Below are positions 33,353 to 44,200 of a stretch of 64,000 nt of DNA, in pieces. Within the stretch, counting starts at the first letter, position 1. Every line of letters starts with the position of its first letter. Below the pieces are notes generated by a model. That model did not search any database. It was not told where the DNA came from and was given only the letters and a program-made list of their open reading frames with translations. The stretch lies in NCBI GenBank assembly GCA_023055355.1, contig JALJCS010000030.1, positions 310,001 to 374,000 on the forward strand, read 5' to 3'. The translations under genes and the position numbers were made by a program. The stretch comes from Agelaius tricolor (lineage: Eukaryota > Chordata > Aves > Passeriformes > Icteridae).

Positions 33353-33556
33353 TTCTGTACAGTAGCAGTAAGAAGTTGAAGCTAGAAATAACATATTCAT
33401 GCTGAGAAACTGCTATCCAAGGAGTTGAACTGTTTGGGTCTCACATTTATGGGCCATTTAGCAATACTATATCTAATATCTACTCCTCGCTCTTTATCAT
33501 ACACGCAAGTATTTTATCATCTTTAACGTTTCTGACATTTGGGAATTTTCTTCCCT

Positions 33557-33594
<38 letters not shown>

Positions 33595-34594
33595 TTTTTC
33601 TCTTTCTCTCGTTCCTTCTTTCTTTTGTTTCTTTCTCCCACTTCCTTCCTTCACTGCCTTCCTTCCACTATGTCCTTCTTTCTGCCACGTCCTTCTGCCA
33701 CTTCCTTCCCTCCCTCCCTCCACTTTGATGTTAATTTGCAAACTGTCAAGTAGTTACAGGAAATTACTCTTCTTTAAATATCATTTTGAAGCTTAGAAAT
33801 GAATACCAAAATTGTGTCAAAACAGGGCATTTAAAAGCCATCTGAAAGTGAGAACTAGCTATTGAAAAGACAAAAATACAAAAATGAAATGATGGAGTGG
33901 ATGGTTTTAAGGGATATTCTTTGTATGGCTTTGATACAAATGAGGATCTCAATTTTTGCACCTTCTAAAAACACATCTTGAAACTTACTACTTTCCGTGA
34001 CAAAAATAGTTCCAAAACAAGGAAATTGATTTATGCAGATGAAAATATCATCTCCCAAATAGTCATCATCAAGTCCAAAAGATTAGCCTGCTTTTACGTA
34101 GTAAGCTTTATGGAGATTTCTATTCTCACACAAACAAAGAAGAATCTCTCAAATGACTAGAAAATTTTTAAAAGCAAAATAACCTTGAAGAAAAAAGATC
34201 CAAAAAAGAGCAGGGAATTATATACGTCCACACTTGTTACATGTTGGTTACTAATATTGGCTCTAGTTTGTTGGCGAGTACACTTCCCATTCACGCACGC
34301 ACGCACCCCTCTTCCTCCTGCACACAGATGTGTGATATTGGGTCTCAAAGAATGGACTATTTTCTTTTAAATAAGTTGTGGCTCTCAAAGTCAAAGCGTA
34401 GTCTTCCTGGCTCTATTACCAGGATTTTGTTCCGGGAAGGGAATGTGCTTGTGCCTGTTAGAAATGGGGAGGAGGGGACAGAAAGCAAAGCCATTTGAAG
34501 ACAACCTGCAGCATAACTAAGAACGAAGGGTGCTTCTTGACTGCACAGCAAAAGAAATCTCGGGAGTAAAATGGAGGAAAACTTGAGGTGCTGA
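33353..34594. other. Spacer with a microsatellite
   Basis: AT-rich DNA with the tetranucleotide tract listed separately and a short (CACG)n-like run near 34290-34306. No gene recognised. Confidence 0.6.
33557..33720 (+). repeat. (CTTT)n and related pyrimidine tract
   Basis: A run of TTTC units at about 33560-33600 grading into CCTTC-rich imperfect repeats to about 33720. The minus strand encodes a Lys/Glu-rich low-complexity frame that is not a gene. Confidence 0.95.
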
Positions 34595-37500
34595 TAGAGT
34601 TTCTCCTTGTGACAGCTTTCAAACGTACAGAAAACAGCACTTCCTCATTCTCCTGCCTTTTCAATTCACATTAACATTGGAAGAAAAGGGGTTTTGGACA
34701 ACGTTCTTTTGCTTCTTGCTAAACACTCTGCTGACACTCCGTGCAACTTCCAGAAAAAGATCAAGGATACTTTTTGTACTGGGAGAGTTTCTCCTTGCGA
34801 GACATAGTAGAAAAGCTTTTTGCTAAGATGTAGGCGACAAGAGACGCAGATTCAGAGATACGGAGCTCTCCGAAGGTAGGGGCCGCTCCCGGGCGTCTTT
34901 CCGCAGAAGCCGTGCTCGGGATCGCACCGCGACCGGCACAATGCTCTGTGTGCAAAGAAGCGGCTTCTTCGCCTCCGCGAGACGGAGACCGCGGCCGCGT
35001 CTTTAAAAGCCAAGAAAAAAGTCGCACAACATGGGGAGTGTGTGTGCAGTTGTCAAACCTAAAGAAAACAGTACCTTAGCACTCTCCTGCCTTTTCTATT
35101 CACATTACCATTCAAAAAGAAGGAGTTTTGGACAACTTTCTTTTGCTTCTTGCTAAACACTCTGCAGACCTCCGTGCAACTTCTAGAACAAGAGCGGAGA
35201 TGCTTTCCGTACGGGCACAGTTTGTCCTGGCAAGACATAGTAAAAAAGCTTTTGGCTCAGTTTTATGCGATGAGAGAGACAGAAGGCAGAGTAAAGAACT
35301 CTCCGAAACGAAGCCCCCTGCCAGGGCGTCTTTCGTCAGAAGCCGCTCTCTGGAGAACACCGCCACCGGCACAATGCTCTGTGCGCGAAGAAGCCGCTTC
35401 TTTGCCTCCGGGAGATGGAGAGAACGGCAACTTCCCAAAGGCGAAGATGCAAGCCGTAGCACACCGATATAGCGTGTGCAGCTTTCAAATTGATAGAAAC
35501 GAGTACTTTAGCATTCTCCTGCCCTTTCATTCACATTATATTCGAATAAAAGGAGTTTTGGGACACTATGTTTTTCTTCTTGATAAACACTCTGCAGTCC
35601 TCTGTGCAACTTTTAGAAGAAGATCGGGGATGTTTTGTGTACTGGCACAGGTTCTCCTTGCAAGATATGGTGGAAAAGATTTTTGCTGAGTGTTTAACGA
35701 CAAGAACCTAAGAAGACAGAGATACGCAGCTCTCCGAAGCTAAGTGCCGGTCCCCGGCGTCTTTCGGCAAAAACCGCTCTCAGGTGCTCCCGGCGGTCTG
35801 CAAAATGCTCTGTGCGCAAAGAAGCCGCTTCTTCGCCTCCGGGAGACGGAGAGAGCGGCACCCTCCGAAAGGCTAAGAACCAAGCTGCTTAATACAAGGA
35901 TAACCTGAGCACCTTTCAAACAAATAGAAAAGACTACTTTACCACTCTTCTGACTTTTCCATTCACAATATAATCGAATAAAAAAAGTTTTCGACAACTA
36001 TCTTTTCCTTCTAATTAAACAGTTCGAATACCTCTGTGCATCTTTTAGAAAAAGATCTGGGATGTTTTGTGTACTGGCACAATTTCTCCTTGCAAGATAT
36101 GGTGGAAAAGCTTTTTGCTGAATGTTAAGCTGGAAGACACGCAGAAGACGCAGATACGGAGTTCTCTGAAGCTAGGTGCCGGTCCCGGCATCTTTCGGCA
36201 CAAGCCGCTCTCCGAAATGCACCGCGACCCAAACAATGCTCTGTGCGCAAAGAAGCCGCTTCTTCGCCTCCGGGAGACGAAGAGAACGACATCTTCCCAA
36301 AAGCGAAGATGCAAGCCGCACCACACAAGCACATTGTGGGCAGCATTCAGACTTAGAGAAAACAGTACTTTACTGCTCTCCTCCCTGTTCCATTGTAAGT
36401 ATATTCGAAAGGAACGAGTATTGGACAACTATCTTTTCCTTCCTGCAAAACTCTTTGTAGACCTCCGTGCAACTTCTGGAACAATATCGGTGATGTTTTC
36501 TATACTGGCACAGTTTCTCTTTGCAAGATATGGTGGAAAAGATTTTTGCTGAATGTTAAGCTGGAAGACACGCAGAGGACGCAGACAAGGAGCTCTCCGA
36601 TGCTAAGTGCCGGTCCCCGGCTTCTTTCGGCGCAAACCGCTCTTAGGTGCTCACCGCGACCGACCCAATGCTCTGTGTGCGAAGAAGCCGCTTCTTCGCC
36701 TCCGGGAGACGGAGAGACCGGCATCTTCCCAAAAGCGAAGATGCAAGCCGCACCACACAGGAACAGTGTGGGCAGCATTCAGACTTAGAGAAAACAGTAT
36801 TTTACCATTCTCGTGGCTTTTCCACTGATATTATATTCGAAAAGAACGAGTTTTGGTCAACTAACTTTCCTTCTTGCAAAACTCTTTGCAGACCTCCGTG
36901 CAAGTTTAGAACATGATTTTGGATGTTTTCTATACTGGCAGAGTTTCTCTTTGCAAGATATGGTGGAAAAGCTTTTTGCTGAGTGTTGAGCGGCAAGACA
37001 CGCAGAAGACGCAGATACGCAGCTCTCCGATGCTAAGTGCCGGTCCCCGGCTTCTTTCGGCGCAAACCGCTCTTAGGTGCTCACCGCGACCGACCCAATG
37101 CTCTGTGTGCGAAGAAGCCGCTTCTTCGCCTCCGGGAGACGGAGAGACCGGCATCTTCCCAAAAGCGAAGATGCAAGCCGCACCACACAGGAACAGTGTG
37201 GGCAGCATTCAGACTTAGAGAAAACAGTATTTTACCACTCTCCTGCCTTTTCCACTGATATTATATTCGAAAGGAACGAGTTTTGGACAACTACGTTTTC
37301 CGTATTACAAAACTCTTTTCAGACCTCCGTGCAAGTTTAGAACATGATTTTGGATGTTTTCTATACTGGCAGAGTTTCTCTTTGCAAGATATGGTGGAAA
37401 AGCTTTTTGCTGAGTGTTGAGCGGCAAGACACGCAGAAGACGCAGATACGCAGCTCTCCGAAGCTAAGTGCCGGTCCCCGGCTTCTTTCGGCGCAAACCG

Positions 37501-40316
37501 CTCTTAGGTGCTCACCGCGACCGACCCAATGCTCTGTGCGCAAAGAAGCCGCTTCTTCGCCTCCGGGAGACGGAGAGACCGGCATCTTCCCAAAAGCGAA
37601 GATGCAAGCCGCACCACACAGGAACAGTGTGGGCAGCATTCAGACTTAGAGAAAACAGTATTTTACCACTCTCCTGCCTTTTCCATTGTTATTATATTCG
37701 AAAAGAACGAGTTTTGGTCAACTAACTTTCCTTCTTGCAAAACTCTTTCCAGACCTCCGTGCAAGTTTAGAACATGATTTTGGATGTTTTCTATACTGGC
37801 AGAGTTTCTCTTTGCAAGATATGGTGGAAAAGCTTTTTGCTGAGTGTTGAGCGGCAAGACACGCAGAAGACGCAGATACGCAGCTCTCCGATGCTAAGTG
37901 CCGGTCCCCGGCTTCTTTCGGCACAAACCGCTCTTAGGCGCTCCCTGCGCTCTGCTCAATGCTCTGTGCGCAAAGAAGTCGCTTCTTCGCCTCCGGGAGA
38001 CGGAGAGACCGGCATCTTCCCAAAAGCGAAGATGCAAGCCGCACCACACAGGAACAGTGTGGGCAGCATTCAGACTTAGAGAAAACAGTATTTTACCATT
38101 CTCGTGGCTTTTCCACTGATATTATATTCGAAAAGAACGAGTTTTGGTCAACTAGCTTTCCTTCTTGCAAAACTCTTTGCAGACCTCCGTGCAAGTTTAG
38201 AACATGATTTTGGATGTTTTCTATACTGGCAGAGTTTCTCTTTGCAAGATATGGTGGAAAAGCTTTTTGCTGAGTGTTGAGCGGCAAGACACGCAGAAGA
38301 CGCAGATACGCAGCTCTCCGAAGCTAAGTGCCGGTCCCCGGCTTCTTTCGGCGCAAACCGCTCTTAGGTGCTCACCGCGACCGACCCAATGCTCTGTGCG
38401 CAAAGAAGCCGCTTCTTCGCCTCCGGGAGACGGAGAGACCGGCATCTTCCCAAAAGCGAAGATGCAAGCCGCACCACACAAGCACATTGTGGGCAGCATT
38501 CAGACTTAGAGAAAACAGTATTTTACCACTCTCCTGCCTTTTCCACTGATGTTATATTCGAAAGGAACGAGTTTTGGACAACTATTTTTCCTTCCTGCAA
38601 AACTCTTTTCAGACCTCCGTGCAAGTTTAGAATATGATTTTGGATGTTTTCTATACTGGCAGAGTTTCTCTTTGCAAGATATGGTGGAAAAGCTTTTTGC
38701 TGAGTGTTGAGCGGCAAGACACGCAGAAGACGCAGATACGCAGCTCTCCGATGCTAAGTGCCGGTCCCCGGCTTCTTTCGGCGCAAACCGCTCTTAGGTG
38801 CTCACCGCGACCGACCCAATGCTCTGTGCGCAAAGAAGTCGCTTCTTCGCCTCCGGGAGACGGAGAGAACGACATCTTCCCAAAAGCGAAGATGCAAGCC
38901 GCACCACACAGGAACAGTGTGGGCAGCATTCAGACTTAGAGAAAACAGTATTTTACCATTCTCGTGGCTTTTCCACTGATATTATATTCGAAAAGAACGA
39001 GTTTTGGTCAACTAGCTTTCCTTCTTGCAAAACTCTTTGCAGACCTCCGTGCATGTTTAGAACATGATTTTGGATGTTTTCTATACTGGCAGAGTTTCTC
39101 TTTGCAAGATATGGTGGAAAAGCTTTTTGCTGAGTGTTGAGCGGCAAGACACGCAGAAGACGCAGATACGCAGCTCTCCGAAGCTAAGTGCCGGTCCCCG
39201 GCTTCTTTCGGCGCAAACCGCTCTTAGGTGCTCACCGCGACCGACCCAATGCTCTGTGCGCAAAGAAGCCGCTTCTTCGCCTCCGGGAGACGGAGAGACC
39301 GGCATCTTCCCAAAAGCGAAGATGCAAGCCGCACCACACAGGAACAGTGTGGGCAGCATTCAGACTTAGAGAAAACAGTATTTTACCATTCTCGTGGCTT
39401 TTCCACTGATATTATATTCGAAAAGAACGAGTTTTGGTCAACTAACTTTCCTTCTTGCAAAACTCTTTGCAGACCTCCGTGCAAGTTTAGAACATGATTT
39501 TGGATGTTTTCTATACTGGCAGAGTTTCTCTTTGCAAGATATGGTGGAAAAGCTTTTTGCTGAGTGTTGAGCCGCAAGACACGCAGAAGACGCAGATACG
39601 CAGCTCTCCGAAGCTAAGTGCCGGTCCCCGGCTTCTTTCGGCGCAAACCGCTCTCAGGAGCTCCCTGCGCTCGGCACAATGCTCTGTGCGCAAAGAAGCC
39701 GCTTCTTCGCCTCCGGGAGACGGAGAGCGCGGCATCTTCCCAAAAGCGAAGATGCAAGCCGCACCACGAAGGCACAGTGTGGGCAGCATCCAGACTTAGT
39801 ACTTAACCACTCTCCTGCCTTTTCCATTGTTATTATATTCGGAAAGAACGAGTTCTGCACAACTATCTTTTCCGTATTTCAAAACTCTTTTCAGACCTCT
39901 GTGCAAGCTTTAGAACAGGGTTTTGGATGTTTTATTTACTGGCAGAGTTTCTCTTTGCAAGATATGGTGGAAAAGCTTTTTGCTGAATGTTGAGCGGCAA
40001 GACACGCAGAAGACGCAGATACGCAGCTCTCCGAAGCTAAGTGCCGGTCCGCGGCGTCTTTCGGCACAAGCCGCTCTCCAGCGCTCACCGCGACCGGCCC
40101 AATGCTCTGTGTGCGAAGAAGCCGCTTCTCCGCCTCCGGGGGACTCGGCTAGCAGCAGCTTCCGAAACGCGACAAACAAATATTAACACCACCGGCATTG
40201 TGTCTCGGGCGTCTTTCGGCACAAGCGCCGCACCGGAGCGTACCGCCACCGGCACAATGCTCTGTGCGCGAAGAACTCGATTCTGCGCCTCCCGGGATCT
40301 GAAAGAAGAAGCATAA
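34595..40316 (+). repeat. Tandem satellite, about 430-bp unit, about 13 copies
   Basis: The anchor GGATGTTTT...ACTGGCA recurs near 34763, 35195, 35627, 36058, 36490, 36920, 37351, 37781, 38211, 38641, 39071, 39501 and 39925. The spacing is 424-432 in the outer copies and 430-431 in the centre. Each unit has an AT-rich part and a CpG-rich core of about 200 bp. Units at both ends are divergent or truncated and the central seven are nearly identical. The right end has an extra partial core (40200-40316). Repeated frames of about 101 codons (plus) and 92 codons (minus) recur in each unit, but the period is not a multiple of three and stops end each frame, so these are not genes. I do not recognise the family. 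Confidence 0.97.
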
Positions 40317-40322
40317 GCTTAA

Positions 40323-40847
40323 GACGCCCTTGCCTCAGTTGTGTACAGGTTTGGGCGCTCCTCTCGATTAATTGTGCCATTCCTGACAGCAGGTGTCGCT
40401 GTTGGTCAAGCTTTGAGTATGCTTAATAAGTTGCGGTGCTGGGTGGTCAACCAACTCAAGGTAAGATCAGTGATTTTAAATCAGCTTCTCACTGGTGTAG
40501 ATACCATTAGTCATTGCACACTGCAAAATAATGCTGCTCTAGCTTTCTTGTTAGCACATGGGCAAGAGTGTGAGGATTTTGAAGGAATGTGTTTTTTGAA
40601 CCTCTCTAACCATTCTGCAGTCATTCACTGGAAACTCAAACAAGGACAAGATAACATGAAGAAATTGATTGGGAATGAGAGGGTTACGCAGGAATGGTTT
40701 GAGAGATGGGAAACAACTCGATGGTTGGAAGATCTTGTAAAGGGAACTTTGTTGTTACTAGTAGTCATTATTATATTGCTTCTTGGTATTCCATGCATCA
40801 TGAAACTGGTGAGCCTCTTGGAAGTAAATACAGTGAAAAGGGTTTAG
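40323..40847 (+). pseudogene. env: Truncated retroviral Env, TM subunit
   Basis: The frame is open from 40323 with no ATG and is cut on the left by the satellite. In order it has a minimal R-x-x-R site (RSSR), a hydrophobic fusion-peptide-like stretch (LIVPFLTAGVAVGQAL), a heptad region with an LQNNAALAFLL segment, a CX6C motif (CEDFEGMC) followed by Phe instead of the third Cys, NxS sites, and a C-terminal membrane anchor (LLLLVVIIILLLGIPCI). The layout matches alpha/gamma-type retroviral TM. The SU part and a start codon are missing. A polypurine tract and LTR follow directly. Confidence 0.88.
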
Positions 40848-40857
40848 CTGGTGCAAG

Positions 40858-40874
40858 ATGAAGAAGGGGGAAAT
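40858..40874 (+). promoter_or_regulatory. Polypurine tract
   Basis: GATGAAGAAGGGGGAAAT lies directly before the LTR start TGTAGCAATG, 10 bases after the env stop. A purine run here is the normal plus-strand primer of reverse transcription. Confidence 0.8.
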
Positions 40875-41261
40875 TGTAGCAATGTAGCTGAACCTCTTAG
40901 ACTACAGGGTGCACCAGCCATCCAGCTGGAATATGTTCTTCTCAGAATTTTCTCAGAGCCCTCTGGAATTCATCAAGGTTACTAAGACATAAGCCGTGCT
41001 AAAAGAAGAAAGAGAAGTTGAGACACCAAATTCCAAGACTACAAGAACTCGATAACGGGGGGCAGCAAAGCGCCTGGACTGTAACCAAACCTATCTTCTG
41101 AGAGGTACACACAGAATGTGTGGACATAACAAAGGCACCAAGATAAAAATGCGGGCCTGGCGTGTGCAGAGATTTAGAATGTGTAAGTGCATCATGTCAA
41201 CAATCAACGGCTTCTGCTTAATCCTCTCGCTCCCTTGTCCTGGAGTCCTGAATTTCCCACA
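40875..41261 (+). mobile_element. 3' LTR of the Env-bearing element
   Basis: Starts TGTAGCAATG after the polypurine tract. A plausible end is GAATTTCCCACA at 41261, about 387 bp. An A/T-rich box (AAGATAAAAATG) near 41140 may be the TATA region. The right edge is not confirmed by a TSD because the left end of the provirus is missing. Confidence 0.65.
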
Positions 41262-44200
41262 AGGAAAGCCCTTCTAAAAGGGCTCTGATTTTAATGATAG
41301 TTGCTGTCTAGACGATGAATAATGGGAATAGTTCTTTCAAATCCTTCCCTTGCTGACATCTGTAAGTTTCATCTTTTCCTGATTGTACTGGTGGCTATAC
41401 ATTAGTTAGGACTAGAAAGGAATGAGTTTTAGGGATATGTGGCAAGGAAATTGGTAGCTCTGCTTCCATTTCCATTGTCTAAGAAGAATTCTGATTAGTT
41501 TTGGACTTTTCATAGACCTCTGACTAGATTGCATTTGTCTTTGATTGAGCCCGTAAATTTTAGGCTACTAGGCTTGACCAATGAATAGAAAAGGGAAAGT
41601 CACACAGCTTAGGTGGTTCTCTTGTCAACAACTTCTCAATAGTAGGGCGATTTCTGTCCTCAAGTTTGTTACTTCAGCTAGCAGATTATGCTCACTCCAA
41701 AAGAAGGTGAGAAGTTTGCTACCATAAATGGTCCGATAATTCTTCCTGCTTCTTTGTGACTCTTTTGTATGACGGGATTCTGTATTATTTGAGTTTGTTA
41801 TAAAAAGTTGGATTAAATTGCGTGCGTCCGCTCTTGGGGGAAACAGAGTATTTAGCCAATAACATCTAGGCTTTTATCGACCGGAGACTGTCTGAACGGA
41901 CCGGATGCTTTAAACACAGTAATTCCTGCTAGTTCCAATTCCATTTTTAGACTCGACAAACCGAATGGTAAACCTGCACCAGTAGGGAGGGACATTGGAC
42001 TTTCTCCTTTTTAGAGAGAAACTAATGAAAAAGTTTCAGCAGAATCATAGCAGGCTGTAAAATAAGAAAAGCATCATGAAAAGAGGCCAATCCTATCCTC
42101 TTAGATATGGCTAGTTGTGATTGGACATGAATGAAATATGTCAACTCTGTGTTCCTGGGTATCACATCAGTAACAGCTACTTCAGCTGCTGTAGTTGTCT
42201 CCTAAAGCTAAGAACAGAATCCAAAGAATTGTGATTCCATGGTCCCAATTCACCCTGTGATGGTGACAGGTGAAAAAGGAGTGGAAGGTGCACGGGGAAA
42301 TTAACTTGAATGGCCTATCTAAATCAGCAGCCACTGATTTCCTGAAAACTTCAACAGGTCAGTTGACCTGTTGGGATTCTTTTAATCCATGGTCATGTTT
42401 TTCTTGGGATTCTTGTAACCTTTCCCCATTCGTTCAGCCTTTGCCCTCAAGCCTTTGCTGACATTTCAAGTATCTCGACAAGCTGGAAATGTGTTGTCTT
42501 TCTTTATCATGTCATAATTCCCTTCAAAGGCTTGTTTGCCTCAAGTCTTATTTTTGCTGGTTTTCTGCTAGTTCATTGTCAGAGGGCAGCAGGTGCTTTG
42601 TAAGAGCAAGTACACAATCCTATAGCTTGCTTTTCTTTTGATTTGGCCTGTCCAGAAAACTGAATGACTGAACATTTCCGACAGAATTTTCTCTCCCCAT
42701 TATGTTTCACCGGAAGGGCAGATGCAAATCATCTACTTAAACTCTTGGCACGGAAGAAAATAGTGGTTTGCTGCTGCATATAGGTAGAAGCTTACAAAAG
42801 GAAGGCCTTGGGCTGAGGCCCGATACTTTGGCTAAGTAGAAAAGGACTATGGGAAGGTGAGGCCGCTGAATCAGAGGTAGATCAACAAGTTCTAGAATCG
42901 TCACGTGTTCACAGCGTGGCGTATGATGGTTGGTTGAATGAATTTTGTTATGGCTTAAAGCTATGGAACTGATAAAGGCCTGAGTGCTTCAAAAGCCTGG
43001 TTTTTGCAAAAAAGCAGCTCCCCTCTGCACTTGCCTGGGGACTCTGCATCACTAGGGACCCTCACTCCCAGTTGGCCAAGGAGATGATCAGTAGGAATGT
43101 TGCAGAGCTGCTGTGTCCATATGAATGGAATGGCAAAGAGTGAAGCGGTGGGTATTTTTGGACTTTAATACAATGCTGCTGCATTGGTGCCAGTTTAGTC
43201 GGTTTTCCATCAGTGGCCTTTCTGTCTAGAAGTACACTGCCCAGAGTCTTTCTAGCATGTGATGCCATTTCCTTCCTGTTGTTTTAATACCTTCCTTCAG
43301 TTGAAAGGATGATACAATCTTTACATTTTGAAGATCCCTGTTAGGAAACACTATGCCAGAGGAGTCATTGCTCCCTTTTCTTCTGCCTCCTTTGTAATTT
43401 TCAGAGACTCATTTCAAATTTCTGCTAATGTCGAGAAGAATACTGAGACTACTCAGCAGGGTTGACGCTCTCAGCTGCTTTCCTCTTTCATACTGCTTCA
43501 TACTGTATGTGACTTAATGGCCTGGTTTTGTCATCCGCATTTTGCTGTGATCTGTGAACACAAAAAGAAGTCTTTGTTTTTTGCAAGAACTACCCCTAGG
43601 AGGATTTGTGTTCCTTTTGATTTCTACGGTGTTAGCCCTGTTGCAGAAAAAAAGGAGATGGTACCCTCTTCTTGTGCTCTCATTCCCTCCTCTCTGCTTT
43701 GCATGTCCTAGTTAATCTACTGCCATGACTCATTTGGCATCATCTCATCGTGCAAATTCTGCACAGTTGCATGGACTTACAAATGCCAGTTGCCAAGGAG
43801 CTAATATAACCATTCAAAGATTAAAGAATTGTAGGGCTGGGCAAGTTCAGCTGCTGAAACTGTAAGTGGTTAAGTCATGCCATATTAAAGAGACAGAGCA
43901 AAGCAGTTCATCTAGGACTTTCAACTGGACACCTCTGAGAATAACAGCTTGACAGCAATGACACAGCCATCTTCCTAGCTGTATTCCAGAAAGAGAAAAG
44001 GGACACCTTCAATGGTTAAGATGTTTGGCATGAGAAAACAGCAAGAAATGTAGCACAAAATACTTGAGCCAGATCAAGTGCGTTTTTCTCGTGAGAATTT
44101 TGCAGTAGTTCTTTCTTGTCTGTGCCTTTTCTTTTCACAGAAGACAGGGAGGGCGTTTAATTATTATTGTTCTTTTGTTTTCTATTCTTGGCCTCCCTCT

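Noticed and set aside
33523..33741. Lys/Glu-rich minus-strand frame
   Set aside because: It is the translation of the (GAAA)n side of a microsatellite.
38414..38428. CENP-B box-like word TTCGCCTCCGGG in the satellite core
   Set aside because: The half-sites TTCG and CGGG are present, but the spacer is three bases too short and lacks the central A of the known box.
36913..39799. Seven near-identical plus-strand frames of 101 codons and matching minus-strand frames of 92 codons, suggesting a multigene family
   Set aside because: They are copies of one satellite unit. The 430-bp period is not divisible by three, both strands and several frames are open together because of the CpG-rich core, and there is no promoter, splice or domain evidence.
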